A DNA stretch of 64,000 nucleotides, taken from NCBI RefSeq assembly GCF_000300005.1, contig NC_018691.1, positions 372,001 to 436,000 on the forward strand, in the 5' to 3' direction. The notes below the pieces were generated by a model. The model searched no databases, was not told where the DNA came from, and saw only the letters and a program-made list of their open reading frames with translations. The translations under genes and the position numbers were made by a program. Source of the DNA: Alloalcanivorax dieselolei B5. Lineage in GTDB: Bacteria; Pseudomonadota; Gammaproteobacteria; Pseudomonadales; Alcanivoracaceae. Shown here one piece after another: positions 16,478-25,270 of the stretch (its first letter is position 1; each line of letters starts with the position of its first letter).

Positions 16478-16545
16478 GAAACCGCCCATTCTAATCAACT
16501 GCGGCGGCCCCACCAATCCTGCGGATGCCTGAGTCGGTTTGGCGG

Positions 16546-17757
16546 TCAGCCGGGATCGTTGGCGGCGGGAACGCCCACCACGGCTCTGGCCCGCAAAGCA
16601 CGGATCTCAGCGTCGCTGAATCCGGCTTCGGCCAGCACGCTTTGACTGTCTTCCCCGAGTCGTGGCGCCGGTTGGTCGGGGTGGGTGATGGCTCCGGTGA
16701 AGCGCAGCGGGTGCCGGGTACCCAGTAGTTTGCCTTCGCTGGGATGGTCGATTTCCTGAAAGAAATCCACCGCCCGCAGGTGTGGATCGTCGAGCAGATC
16801 TTCCAGGGTGTTCACCGGGCCGCAGGGAATGTCCTGCTCCCTGAGCGCGGCAAGCCAGCAGGCGGTGGTCTGTGCCGGCATGCATTCCGCTGCCACTTGA
16901 TACAGTTCGCCAATGCGCTCGCTGCGACGTGGCGGATCCAGCACCCAGTCCGCGTTTGCCAGATCGTGACGGCCGACCAGACCGAGGAAGCGCTGCCAGT
17001 GACGTGAGGTGTAGGGCAGCACGGCGAGATAGCCATCGGCGGTGCGATAGGGGCGGCGGTAAGGCGTCATCAGCCGGTCGTAACGCAGTGAACCCAACGG
17101 CGGCTGAAACACGTGGCCGCTGAGATGCTCCGCCAATAGAAAAGACACCAGACTCTCGAACATGGGGGCTTCCACCGACCCTCCCTGGCCGGTGCGCTCG
17201 CGGTGCAGCAGCGCGGCGGCGATGCCGATGGTGGCGTAAAGGCCGGCCACTTTATCGGCCAGGACAGTGGGGGCGAAGGCCGGTGGTGAATCGGGAGTGT
17301 GGTTGAGAGAGGCCAGTCCGCTGATCGCTTGCATGATGTCGTCGTAGGCCGGGTCGTCGGCATAGGGCCCGTCGCCGCCAAACCCCACTGCCGCGCAGTA
17401 CACCAGGCGGGGATTAAGGCTCCGTACGGTGGCGTCGTCGATACCCAGTTTTTGTGCGGCGGCCGGACGCACGTTGTGCAGCAGCACGTCGGCGTCCTTG
17501 ATCAGCTTGTGCAGTGTGGCCTGGCCTTCGGTGGTTTTCAGATCGATGACCAGAGAGCGTTTGTTGCGATTCAGATTGAGAAAGCCGGCGCCCATGCCGG
17601 TGTGCCGGGCTGGCGCCGCGGCGCGAAAGATGTCCCCCTCCGGTGCCTCCACTTTGATCACGTCGGCGCCCAGGTCGGCAAGAAGCTGGGAAGCGAACGG
17701 GCCCAGTACCACGGTGCTCAGGTCCAGCACCCGGATGCCCTTCAATAATTCGAACAT
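16546..17757 (-). CDS. CaiB/BaiF (family III) CoA-transferase
   Basis: A 403-residue enzyme that moves CoA between carboxylic acids without a covalent ping-pong intermediate. The family start is clear (LLKGIRVLDLSTVVLGPFASQLLADLGADVIKVEAPEGD), with NRNKRSLVIDLKTTEGQ, DVLLHNVRPAAAQKLGIDDATVR, GFGGDGPYADDPAYDDIMQAISGL (catalytic Asp region) and GPVNTLEDLLDDPHLRAVDFFQEI. It is divergent from an IclR regulator and an acyl-CoA dehydrogenase, the same trio seen again at 41.8-49.3 kb. Substrate unknown. Confidence 0.93.
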   Translation of the reverse strand: MFELLKGIRVLDLSTVVLGPFASQLLADLGADVIKVEAPEGDIFRAAAPARHTGMGAGFLNLNRNKRSLVIDLKTTEGQATLHKLIKDADVLLHNVRPAAAQKLGIDDATVRSLNPRLVYCAAVGFGGDGPYADDPAYDDIMQAISGLASLNHTPDSPPAFAPTVLADKVAGLYATIGIAAALLHRERTGQGGSVEAPMFESLVSFLLAEHLSGHVFQPPLGSLRYDRLMTPYRRPYRTADGYLAVLPYTSRHWQRFLGLVGRHDLANADWVLDPPRRSERIGELYQVAAECMPAQTTACWLAALREQDIPCGPVNTLEDLLDDPHLRAVDFFQEIDHPSEGKLLGTRHPLRFTGAITHPDQPAPRLGEDSQSVLAEAGFSDAEIRALRARAVVGVPAANDPG

Positions 17758-17852
17758 GACCTCTCCTCAAGGCACGGCGCCGGGCGCCGACGATATTGTT
17801 TTTTTCAGTCTTGCATGGGGCCGCTTCTTTGTGCAACGCTATTTTGAATCAA

Positions 17853-17871
17853 AGGTTCATTTAGTGAACCT
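17853..17871. promoter_or_regulatory. Palindrome AGGTTCA-N5-TGAACCT, probable IclR operator
   Basis: A perfect 7-bp inverted repeat with a 5-bp spacer, 24 bp before the IclR gene and inside the divergent region with the CoA-transferase. It is well placed for autoregulation and control of the divergent gene. Confidence 0.65.
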
Positions 17872-17895
17872 ACAGGGAAACCATGAGAGAGGAAG

Positions 17896-18654
17896 ATGGC
17901 ATACGCACCGGTGTCCGCGGTTCTGAAAGGGTTGAAAGTGTTGGAAGCGGTCAACCGGTTGGGGCCGGCGAGTCTGCGAGAGATTACCGAGGCCACCGGA
18001 TTGCCAAAGGCATCCACGGTACGGTTGCTGGAAACCCTGATGCATGCCGGCTACATCTCGGTAATGAACGACGCCCGGCGTTACATCGTTACCGCGCGGG
18101 TGTTGTCCCTGTCCAACAACTTCCGCCCTGATCAGGCGTTATTGGCGGTGGCCGCGCCGGTTCTCAAGACACTGCGGGAAAAAACCGGCTGGCCTTCGGA
18201 TCTGGCCCTTTATCAGCACGGCAAGATGGTGATCGCCGACACCAATCGTCAGCCCGGTACGTTCTCGATCAACCGCTCGGTGGGGTCACGGGTACCGATG
18301 ACAAGTACGGCTCTGGGGCGGGCCCATCTGGCGTTCTGCCCGGACGCGGAGAGGGAGGTGATTCTTGATCTCCTGGCCCCGCTGCAGGAGCCGGATGAGG
18401 CCTTGGCGGGCAGCCGTGACAAGCTGGAGAAGCTGATTAAAAAGGTGCGTAAACAAGGTTACGCCACCAGTAATCAGGAGTTGATGAAAACCATTCGGGC
18501 GGCGGCGGTGCCGGTACGGCATGACGATCAGGTGGTGTGCTGCTTCAACATCATTGTGCCCGCCCAGGTCATGTCTCTGACGGAACTGGAGCAGAAATAC
18601 GTCCCGCTGCTTACCGCCGCCGCGCGGGATATAGAACAACGCCATCGGGGCTGA
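17896..18654 (+). CDS. IclR family transcriptional regulator
   Basis: A 252-residue regulator. The N-terminal winged helix (VLKGLKVLEAVNRLGPASLREITEATGLPKASTVRLLETLMHAGYI) binds DNA. The C-terminal effector domain (APVLKTLREKTGWPSDLALY, GSRVPMTSTALGRAHLAF, IRAAAVPVRHDDQVVCCFNIIVPA) is the IclR GAF-like fold that senses small organic acids. It sits between a divergent CoA-transferase and a downstream acyl-CoA dehydrogenase, 53 bp away, which are its likely targets. Confidence 0.95.
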   Translation: MAYAPVSAVLKGLKVLEAVNRLGPASLREITEATGLPKASTVRLLETLMHAGYISVMNDARRYIVTARVLSLSNNFRPDQALLAVAAPVLKTLREKTGWPSDLALYQHGKMVIADTNRQPGTFSINRSVGSRVPMTSTALGRAHLAFCPDAEREVILDLLAPLQEPDEALAGSRDKLEKLIKKVRKQGYATSNQELMKTIRAAAVPVRHDDQVVCCFNIIVPAQVMSLTELEQKYVPLLTAAARDIEQRHRG

Positions 18655-18707
18655 AGCCGATGGCTGACCGTCACCGTGCGTATGACGACTCAATATAGGA
18701 AGACACC

Positions 18708-19910
18708 ATGAATTTCGATCTGCCTGAAGAACTGGTGACACTGCGTGACGCGGTCACCGACGTTTGTGAAAAGCACCTGATTACCGGCATCAAGAGTTTC
18801 GAGGAGCGGCAAGAGTTCGCTTACCCGCTGATCCGGGAGATGGGAAAGGCCGGCCTGTTCGGCGCGCCCTTTCCTGAGGAATTGGGAGGTAGTGCCGCCG
18901 GCTTTCTGGCGGTGTCGGTGATCGCCGAGGAAATTTCCCGGCTGGCGCCGGAATTCGGTTACGCCATGAACATGCAATCGATGACCTGCCCTTACACCAT
19001 CTATAACTGGGGCACGGAAGAGCAGGCGCGGCGATTCGTGCCAGGGTTGATTGCCGGTGAACAGATCGGCATGTTCGCCTTGTCCGAAGAAGGCAGTGGC
19101 TCCGATCCGGCGGGTTCCATGCGCACCGTGGCCAGGCGTGATGGCGACGTGTACCGCCTGAACGGCTCGAAAATGTGGATTACTTTTTCCCATGCCACTG
19201 ATGTGGGCGTGTTGTTTGCCAAAACCGATCCGCATGCCGATCCGGCACATACCGGTATCACCGCGTTCATCGTGCAGCCGAAACACTTCGAGGGCTACAG
19301 CGCGCAGCCCATCGAATTGCCCGGCCTGTCCAGATCGCTGCGCAGTTGCACCGTGTTTCTGGATGACTTCGTGGTGCCGGTGGAGAACCGTCTGGGTGAA
19401 GAGGGTGAGGGGTTCCGTATCGCCATGAACGCTCTGGAGTACGGCCGTCTGACCGTCAGTGGACGGTTGACCGGCCTGGCGCAATCCGCTCTGGATGTGG
19501 CACGGAATTACGCCAACGAGCGCATCATTGGCGGTAAACCGATCGCCCGCTTCCAATTGATTCAGGAGCGTATCGCCGATGCCACGGTGGCAGTGGAGGC
19601 GGCGCGATTAATGTCGCACAGGGTGGGTTGGACCATGGACCAGGGGCGGGTGTCGACGCGGGTGGCGTCCCGTGCCAAATACTTCGCCACTCAGGCGGCG
19701 CGTCTGGCCGGAGATGTAGCGCGGGAAGTCCTGGGTGGCAATGCCCTGACCGCGGAATACCCGGTCAAGAAGATTAACGCCTACATTGACATGCTGACGG
19801 TGGGGGAGGGCTCCGAGAACGTGCAGCGGGTGCTGATTGGTGAGGATTCCCTGGGTATCAAGGACGCCACCCGGCACGCCATGCGTAACCGGTTCGTGGG
19901 AATGTTGTAG
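18708..19910 (+). CDS. Acyl-CoA dehydrogenase
   Basis: A 400-residue flavoprotein that forms the alpha,beta double bond of an acyl-CoA. All three domains are present: N-terminal helical (FDLPEELVTLRDAVTDV), middle beta with FALSEEGSGSDPAGSM and KMWITFSHATDVGVLFAKTD, and C-terminal helical with EYGRLTVSGRLTGLAQSALD, VLGGNALTAEYPV and TVGEGSENVQRVLIG, where the catalytic Glu position lies. Fatty-acid length or substrate is not predictable; pairing with a CoA-transferase suggests an unusual carboxylic acid. Confidence 0.93.
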   Translation: MNFDLPEELVTLRDAVTDVCEKHLITGIKSFEERQEFAYPLIREMGKAGLFGAPFPEELGGSAAGFLAVSVIAEEISRLAPEFGYAMNMQSMTCPYTIYNWGTEEQARRFVPGLIAGEQIGMFALSEEGSGSDPAGSMRTVARRDGDVYRLNGSKMWITFSHATDVGVLFAKTDPHADPAHTGITAFIVQPKHFEGYSAQPIELPGLSRSLRSCTVFLDDFVVPVENRLGEEGEGFRIAMNALEYGRLTVSGRLTGLAQSALDVARNYANERIIGGKPIARFQLIQERIADATVAVEAARLMSHRVGWTMDQGRVSTRVASRAKYFATQAARLAGDVAREVLGGNALTAEYPVKKINAYIDMLTVGEGSENVQRVLIGEDSLGIKDATRHAMRNRFVGML

Positions 19911-19927
19911 CGCCGGTGGTATGGAAG

Positions 19928-19966
19928 GCCGCGGTAGGCGCTTGCCTTGCAAGCGCCTACCGCGGC
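19928..19966. repeat. REP-like long perfect hairpin
   Basis: A perfect 17-bp inverted repeat with a 5-nt loop (CCTTG); the arms begin GCCGCGGTAGGCGCTTG. It lies between the acyl-CoA dehydrogenase stop and the convergent DUF2780 gene. There is no T run, so it looks more like a repetitive extragenic palindrome than an intrinsic terminator, though it could stop RNA decay or transcription. Confidence 0.7.
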
Positions 19967-20038
19967 TTCGTAGTCCCGTTTTATGGAACGCAATGGCCCT
20001 TTAACGAAGGCGTGTGCGTATTACCGGAGCCTGTTGTC

Positions 20039-20425
20039 TCAGAACGGCAATGCTTTCTGAATCAGACCGGCGATATCGCCTTGTCCTTGTTTCTGGAAAT
20101 ACTGCAGGATCACCGGGATAAACTGCACCAGAGTATCCTTGTCCAGCCCCAGCTTTTGCATGCCGCCGGCGATTTGTGTCAGACCCGCCAGTTTGTCACT
20201 GCCCAGGCTGGAGAGCAGGCCTCCGGCCATGCCCAGCAGGGAGTCTCCGCCACTTTCCGGGGCTTGCGACATCATCCCTTCCAGTTTGGGTTCAGCGCCG
20301 AGCACGCGGCCGAAGTCGGTGCCGGAAAGGTTGTCTTTCACCAGTTTCATCAGCAGGCCGGTACCACCTTCGGCTTGTTGGCCGCTGACCCCGAGAGTGG
20401 ATACGAGCTGGTTGATCAGGTCCAT
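20039..20425 (-). CDS. DUF2780-like small helical protein
   Basis: A 128-residue protein of the type MDLINQLVSTLGVSGQQAEGGTGLLMKLVKDNL, with Gly/Leu-rich amphipathic helices (GDSLLGMAGGLLSSLGSDKLAGLTQIAGGMQKLGL) and a C-terminal LVQFIPVILQYFQKQGQGDIAGLIQKAL. This fits DUF2780 and is reminiscent of DUF937/YidB proteins; function unknown. It follows the LysM gene by 22 bp on the same strand and is probably cotranscribed. Confidence 0.75.
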   Translation of the reverse strand: MDLINQLVSTLGVSGQQAEGGTGLLMKLVKDNLSGTDFGRVLGAEPKLEGMMSQAPESGGDSLLGMAGGLLSSLGSDKLAGLTQIAGGMQKLGLDKDTLVQFIPVILQYFQKQGQGDIAGLIQKALPF

Positions 20426-20447
20426 GGCCTTGTCTCCTTGCCAGTGT

Positions 20448-20885
20448 TTATTTTGGAATACGGATTTTCTGGCCCGGGTAGATCAGGTCAGGATCCTTGA
20501 TCACTTCACGGTTGGCTTCGAAGATGGCGGTGTATTTGTTGCCGTCGCCGTAAAACTGGCTGGCCACTTTCCACAGCGTGTCGCCTTTCTGAATTTCGTA
20601 GTACTCCACTTCTTCCACCGCCGCTTCCGCCGGCAGGGTGAGGGCGTCACCTTCCACTTTCTCCACGTTTTCCACGTTGCCGGCCAGCAGCACGGCTTTT
20701 TCCTTGGCGGCTTGGTTTTCGCAATCGCCACTGAGAGCGGCGCAGCCGTCGGCGAATTTCACCTCCAGGTTCGACACGCCGGGATTGTCCTCCAGAATGT
20801 GCGCTTTGATTTTGTCGGCTGCGTCCGTGTCATCGCTACCGAACAGTTTCTTACCGATGTTTTTCGCAAAGCTGAACAGATCCAT
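20448..20885 (-). CDS. lysM: BON-LysM potassium-binding protein Kbp (YgaU)
   Basis: A 145-residue protein collinear with E. coli Kbp/YgaU: N-terminal MDLFSFAKNIGKKLFG, a BON domain (VSNLEVKFADGCAALSGDC...KEKAVLLAGNVENVEKVEG) and a C-terminal LysM domain (EIQKGDTLWKVASQFYGDGNKYTAIFEAN...YPGQKIRIPK). E. coli Kbp is a cytoplasmic K+-binding protein. The start at 20885 matches the family; GAGGAA precedes it by about 9 nt. Confidence 0.9.
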   Translation of the reverse strand: MDLFSFAKNIGKKLFGSDDTDAADKIKAHILEDNPGVSNLEVKFADGCAALSGDCENQAAKEKAVLLAGNVENVEKVEGDALTLPAEAAVEEVEYYEIQKGDTLWKVASQFYGDGNKYTAIFEANREVIKDPDLIYPGQKIRIPK

Positions 20886-21189
20886 GTTGCATTCCTCATA
20901 CATTAGGGTGGGTCAGGCTCGGGGCCAGGGCTTGATTATTTCCCTATTGGCACGGCAAACACCATGCCGGATGATCTTTTCTTACCGTAATTCAACACTA
21001 TTTTGTGATTGTCCCGTGGCCGTGCTTCAGGTTATGCAACTGTTGGGTTATGGTCAGCGGATCGATGGAGCCTGAATTGCAATGATTGCTGATGCCGGTG
21101 GCAGAGGAGATCAGGGACGCGACCATCGCAAAGAGGCTGCGGGTTTTCATTAGACGTGGAGAACCCCCGGAGATTAAAAGGAGGAGACT
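20886..21189. other. Intergenic region, about 304 bp
   Basis: Between lysM (minus) and the UPF0158 gene (plus). A possible 50-residue minus-strand reading frame (20998-21150) starts MKTRSLFAMVASLISSATG, which looks like a signal peptide, but no ribosome site precedes it and the rest is unrecognisable, so I do not call it. GGAGG at 21181-21185 belongs to the next gene. No other signal seen. Confidence 0.4.
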
Positions 21190-21639
21190 ATGACCGTATC
21201 GCTTAAAGCTGTTGCCAGAGAATGGCAAACCGGTGATGAGTTTCAGTGCTATATGCATAGAGAAACCGGGGAGGTCTTCCCGGTTATGAATGAGGAGGCC
21301 CAGAAAGCGGAAGAGCCGGATCCCGACGGCCCTGACTGGCTCAAGGAGATACTGCCCAAGATCCGCGAAGTGTTGTCCTCGGACCAATACGTGCCAATGC
21401 CGGATCAATGGGAATTTGATGAGTATCATGTCATGGAGAAGTTCTGTTGGTCGGTGACGTCTGGCAGGGACAGCGAGGCGCTTGAGGATGCGATCAGAGG
21501 CCGCGGTGCCTTTCGCCGCTTCAAGTCGCTGGTCTTTGATCTCGGCCTGGAGGACGCATGGCACCGGTTCAGGGACGAGGCGTTGGAGGAGATGTTGGGC
21601 GCTTGGATGGACTCGGAGGGGATCGAATACGAGGATTAA
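21190..21639 (+). CDS. UPF0158 family protein
   Basis: A 149-residue acidic protein with the UPF0158 pattern: FQCYMHRETGEVFPV near the start, then a middle FDEYHVMEKFCWSV, GRGAFRRFKSLVFDLGLEDAWHRFRDEALEEMLGAWMDSEGIEYED. Function unknown. GGAGG stands 4 nt before the ATG. Confidence 0.78.
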   Translation: MTVSLKAVAREWQTGDEFQCYMHRETGEVFPVMNEEAQKAEEPDPDGPDWLKEILPKIREVLSSDQYVPMPDQWEFDEYHVMEKFCWSVTSGRDSEALEDAIRGRGAFRRFKSLVFDLGLEDAWHRFRDEALEEMLGAWMDSEGIEYED

Positions 21640-21696
21640 GCGGAGGTTGATCCTCGTTCCGGTGATAACGACAATCCTGTTTCCCAAGGCGACCCC

Positions 21697-22710
21697 GTGA
21701 GATTGGCACCGTTGCGTCTATCCTGTTTTTTTGCGGCTCTCATGTTTCTCAGTGCTGGCGCTATGGGCGACACCGTCTGGTTGAAGAATGGTGACCGGCT
21801 CACCGGCGAGATCGTGCTGATGGACAGTACCAAGTTGCTGCTGGAGACGTCCTACGCCGGCTCGGTGCCCATTGATCGGGAGATGATCAGCACGCTGCAG
21901 AGTGACCACGAACTGCTGGTGAAGTGGCCAGGGGGTAATGGCGAGGCCAGTAAGGCAGTGGCGGCGGGGCAGCCCGGTCGGATCGTGGTCAGCAATGGCG
22001 AAGAAACCACCGTGGAACTGGCCAGTGTCACCCGTATGCTGCGCCCCAAGCCCTTCCTCCAGGACCTGGAATGGAGCGGGGATCTGGAATTCGACATCAA
22101 CTACGAGCGGGCCGAGCGGGACACCGACGACTTCGACCTGGCCCTGAACAATCAAGCCCGGCACGGGCCCTGGCGGCATAATCTGAAGGCGGACTACAAC
22201 CGCAAGTTCCGTGACGATGTGCGTATCGAGCAGGACTGGAGCGCCAAGTACGCGTTGGACCGCTTCGTTACCGAGAGCCGGTTCTGGCAGACCCGCTACG
22301 AATACCAGCGTGACTGGTTCGAGAATGTCCGTCGGCGCCGCTCCCTGGGAGCGGGACCGGGTTACCAGTTCTGGGACAATGAACTGGGGGCTTTTTCCCT
22401 GGCGTGGCTGCTCAGTTACAACCAGTTCTCCTACGCGGAAAGGAGCGACAAGGCGTTCTACGCGCTGGGCATGCAATGGGACTACACCCGATATCTGGTG
22501 GGCAAGACCTTCGAGCTGTTCAGCCGCGGCAGTGTCGGCAAGGCCTTGAGTGGTGTGGAAGGATATTCCGTGGATGCGGAATTCGGGGTGCGCTACCGGC
22601 TCACCGACTGGGCTTCGCTGAGCATGAAAGTGGAAACCGATCTGGTGAAGGATTTCTCCGAGGACCTGGATGAAACCGATTACAGTCTTGGACTCGGTAT
22701 CGGTTGGTGA
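21697..22710 (+). CDS. DUF481 outer-membrane beta-barrel protein
   Basis: A 337-residue exported protein with a signal peptide (LRLSCFFAALMFLSAGAMG). A small N-terminal domain (DTVWLKNGDRLTGEIVLMDSTKLLLET...VPIDREMISTL) is followed by a C-terminal barrel of alternating strands with aromatic girdles (DLALNNQARHGPWRHNLKADYNRKF, RFWQTRYEYQRDWFENVRRRRSLGAGPGYQFWDNE) ending in SLGLGIGW, an outer-membrane sorting Trp. This is the YdiY/DUF481 family. It starts with GTG. Confidence 0.82.
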   Translation: MRLAPLRLSCFFAALMFLSAGAMGDTVWLKNGDRLTGEIVLMDSTKLLLETSYAGSVPIDREMISTLQSDHELLVKWPGGNGEASKAVAAGQPGRIVVSNGEETTVELASVTRMLRPKPFLQDLEWSGDLEFDINYERAERDTDDFDLALNNQARHGPWRHNLKADYNRKFRDDVRIEQDWSAKYALDRFVTESRFWQTRYEYQRDWFENVRRRRSLGAGPGYQFWDNELGAFSLAWLLSYNQFSYAERSDKAFYALGMQWDYTRYLVGKTFELFSRGSVGKALSGVEGYSVDAEFGVRYRLTDWASLSMKVETDLVKDFSEDLDETDYSLGLGIGW

Positions 22711-22728
22711 GTGGGCCGTCGCGGTAGT

Positions 22729-23889
22729 CTAGGGCCAGCTCCACATCGGCGTATCCAGCAGCCCCTGGCCCAGGATGCGGGTTTCCCCAAGTTCTTTCTC
22801 CAGTTCCACGCCATGGCAGTCCGGTGCCTGATTCAATGCCGCCACCAGGCGGCTGGCATGGCTGATCACCCACACCTGACTGTGGCGGCTGGCGCGGGCA
22901 ATCAGTCGCGCCAGGGCCGGAAGCAGATCCGGATGCAGGCTGTTTTCCGGCTCGTTCAGAACCATCAGTGAGGGCGGCCGTGGTGTCAGCAAGGCCGCGA
23001 TCAGCAGCAGATAACGCAGCGTGCCATCGGACAGCTCCGCCGCTGTCAGCGGACGCAGCAGGCCGTACTGGTGGAAGGCGATCTTGAGCCGGCCGTCGTC
23101 CAGGGGAACGATGGCCAGGCGCGCGCCGGGAAAGGCATCCTCGATGGCACTGTCGAGCGCCCGGGCATCGCCGATTTCCCGAATGGTTTGCAGGGCCGCC
23201 GCCAGATCGCGTCCGTCGTGATGCAGCACGGGGGTACGGGTGCCCAGTTGGACCTGCCGGGCGGGGGCGCCCTGATCGGTGCGAAAGTGGTCGTAGAAGC
23301 GCCAACCGCGAATCCGCTCGCGCAGGGTGACCACCTCTGGTGTGGTGCGGGCGTCGGCCACCTGACTGAACAGGCTGTCGAAGCTGTTGAGGTGGTCGCT
23401 GATAACCTGCCAGGGGCCTTCACCCCGGGTTTTCACCAGCGGGCCGCAGCGATCCACCAGCACCGTGGCCGGACGATAGCCGGAGCCGGCCCAGATCAGT
23501 TCCCGTTTGATCTCCGGGTCCAGATTGAAGGCGGTGGTGGCGTCCGGTTTCGGCAGACCCAGCTCGATCAGATAGCCATAGTCCTCATCGTTGAATCCGA
23601 GACGCAGGCGGCGGCTGTGCTGGCGAGGCCCGCCCTGCACCGGCACCGAGCCGTTGCGCATGCCTTTGGTGAGGGTCTCCGGTCCGGCCCAGAACGTGGA
23701 TTCCAGCCCGCCTTCGGCGGCCAGGGCGGCGATCACGTCATCACGCGCGGTGGCGGCCAGCAATCGCAGGGCGCGGTACAGATTGGATTTACCGCTGCCA
23801 TTGGCTCCGGTGACCACATTGAGGGGCCCCAGCGGCACGGTCAGATTCAGAACGGAACGGTAGTTGCCAATGGCCAGCGTGGTCAGCAT
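22729..23889 (-). CDS. AAA family ATPase (RecF/SMC-like, AAA_21)
   Basis: A 386-residue single-chain ABC/SMC-type ATPase. It begins LTTLAIGNYRSVLNLTVPLGPLNVVTGANGSGKSN, with Walker A at 28-36. The signature-like ELSDGTLRYLLLIAALL and Walker B PSLMVLNEPENSLHPDLLPAL are followed by the H-loop region VWVISHASRLVAAL. It is of full length for stand-alone ATPases often annotated as predicted ATPase. No nuclease (OLD/TOPRIM) domain is attached. The ATG at 23889 is preferred because the family starts at the first beta strand. Confidence 0.85.
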   Translation of the reverse strand: MLTTLAIGNYRSVLNLTVPLGPLNVVTGANGSGKSNLYRALRLLAATARDDVIAALAAEGGLESTFWAGPETLTKGMRNGSVPVQGGPRQHSRRLRLGFNDEDYGYLIELGLPKPDATTAFNLDPEIKRELIWAGSGYRPATVLVDRCGPLVKTRGEGPWQVISDHLNSFDSLFSQVADARTTPEVVTLRERIRGWRFYDHFRTDQGAPARQVQLGTRTPVLHHDGRDLAAALQTIREIGDARALDSAIEDAFPGARLAIVPLDDGRLKIAFHQYGLLRPLTAAELSDGTLRYLLLIAALLTPRPPSLMVLNEPENSLHPDLLPALARLIARASRHSQVWVISHASRLVAALNQAPDCHGVELEKELGETRILGQGLLDTPMWSWP

Positions 23890-24001
23890 GCGGGACGGTT
23901 CCTGGTGGCGGAGAGGGGCCAGTAAAAGGGAATCCCGGCGCTGTTTCAAGGCGGTGGAAGCGGGCCTTCCGCGTCATCGGCGCCGTGCTATGCTGGCGCC
24001 C

Positions 24002-24637
24002 ATGAAAGCCGTTGCCATCATTGTGAGTGTCCTGTTGGGGGCGATGCCGTTGTCGATAGTGGCTCAACCCTCGACGGAGTCCGCCTTCGTGACCGCCCTG
24101 GTCGATGCCGCCATGGCACGCACCCGGGTGTCCGTCACCTATGACGGCGGCTATCGCCGTATCGACTATCCCAACGGTGATGTGCCCGACAATATCGGCG
24201 TGTGCACGGATGTGGTGATTCGCTCCTATCGCAAGGCCGGGGTGGATCTGCAGCGTCTGGTGCATGAGGACATGACGCGAGCTTTCGACGCCTATCCGAA
24301 CCACTGGGGATTGCGCCGTCCCGATCCCAATATCGATCACCGGCGAGTGCCCAATCTGCAAACGTTCTTCGAACGTCAGGGGGCGGCGCTGCCGGTCTCT
24401 GACCGGGCCGACGCCTACCGCGCCGGTGATCTGGTCACCTGGATGCTGCCCGGTAATCTTCCGCATATCGGCGTGGTGACCGGGCAACGTTCGGCCGATA
24501 GCGGTCGTCCGTTGATCGTTCATAACATCGGGCGCGGACCGGAATTGGAGGATCTGCTGTTCTCTTATCCCATTACCGGGCATTACCGTTATATCCGGCT
24601 TCCCAGCCAGGAGGCATCGAACGGCGATACCCGCTGA
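24002..24637 (+). CDS. DUF1287 (YijF-like) periplasmic protein
   Basis: A 211-residue exported protein (signal MKAVAIIVSVLLGAMPLSIVA). The core TRVSVTYDGGYRRIDYPNGDVPDNIGVCTDVVIRSYRKAGVDLQRLVHEDM, with a Cys-Thr-Asp, and GDLVTWMLPGNLPHIGVVTG plus LIVHNIGRGPELEDLLF are typical DUF1287 blocks. The fold resembles NlpC/P60 cysteine peptidases (Cys plus His in HIGVV), so peptidoglycan processing is possible but inferred. Divergent from the ATPase gene. Confidence 0.85.
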   Translation: MKAVAIIVSVLLGAMPLSIVAQPSTESAFVTALVDAAMARTRVSVTYDGGYRRIDYPNGDVPDNIGVCTDVVIRSYRKAGVDLQRLVHEDMTRAFDAYPNHWGLRRPDPNIDHRRVPNLQTFFERQGAALPVSDRADAYRAGDLVTWMLPGNLPHIGVVTGQRSADSGRPLIVHNIGRGPELEDLLFSYPITGHYRYIRLPSQEASNGDTR

Positions 24638-24646
24638 GGTGCCGTC

Positions 24647-25252
24647 TCAGCGGCCCTGTCGCCGTTCAATGGCGGCCTGAATCAACGGCATCCGATCATT
24701 GCCGAAGTACATGTCATCACCATCGACGAAAATCGTCGGTGAACCGAAGCCACCCCGCCGCATGACGGCCTCCGTATTCTCGCGCAGCTGGTCCTTGATG
24801 CCGGGTTCCTTGATGCCGGCGAAGAAGGCATCCCGGTCCACGCCCAGCTGGTCCAGAATCGGAATCAACGGGTCGTCCTGAGCGATGTCCTTGCCGTCAC
24901 GCCAATAGCTCTGGAACATAGCCCGGGCGAACGGCACCAGCTTGCCCTGAGGGGCGAGCCAGAGGCAGCCGCGCATGGCCTTGACGCTGTTCACTGGAAA
25001 GACCTCCGGCCAATTGATCTCCAGCCCCTGATAGCGCGCCCAGTCCTGCAGATCCTTACGCATATAGCTCGCTTTCTGCGGTACCGGTTTTTCCCGCGAA
25101 GCGTACACGGACGGATTGATGGTATTGAAGATGCCGCCCACCAGTATGGGTTTCCATTCGATGCTGGTGCCGGTGTCCTCGGCGATTTTCTGAATGCTCT
25201 CGAAGCCCAGGTAAGTCCAGGGGCTGGAGCAGTCGAAGTAAAACTCGATCAT
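24647..25252 (-). CDS. DsbA-family / 2-hydroxychromene-2-carboxylate isomerase-like (kappa GST) protein
   Basis: A 201-residue thioredoxin-fold protein. It starts MIEFYFDCSSPWTYLGFESIQKIAEDTG, with the Ser that activates glutathione in place of DsbA's CxxC; IEWKPILVGGIFNTINP and GFGSPTIFVDGDDMYFGNDRMPLI match HCCA isomerases. These enzymes use glutathione to isomerise aromatic ring-cleavage intermediates such as those of naphthalene. It lies 18 bp after a GST gene on the same strand, so a glutathione-dependent pathway is likely. Confidence 0.88.
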   Translation of the reverse strand: MIEFYFDCSSPWTYLGFESIQKIAEDTGTSIEWKPILVGGIFNTINPSVYASREKPVPQKASYMRKDLQDWARYQGLEINWPEVFPVNSVKAMRGCLWLAPQGKLVPFARAMFQSYWRDGKDIAQDDPLIPILDQLGVDRDAFFAGIKEPGIKDQLRENTEAVMRRGGFGSPTIFVDGDDMYFGNDRMPLIQAAIERRQGR

Positions 25253-25270
25253 GGCGAAATCCTTGTGCTG

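Noticed and set aside
20998-21150. Possible 50-residue secreted peptide on the minus strand
   Set aside because: Signal-like N-terminus but no ribosome site and no conserved features visible; not enough support.
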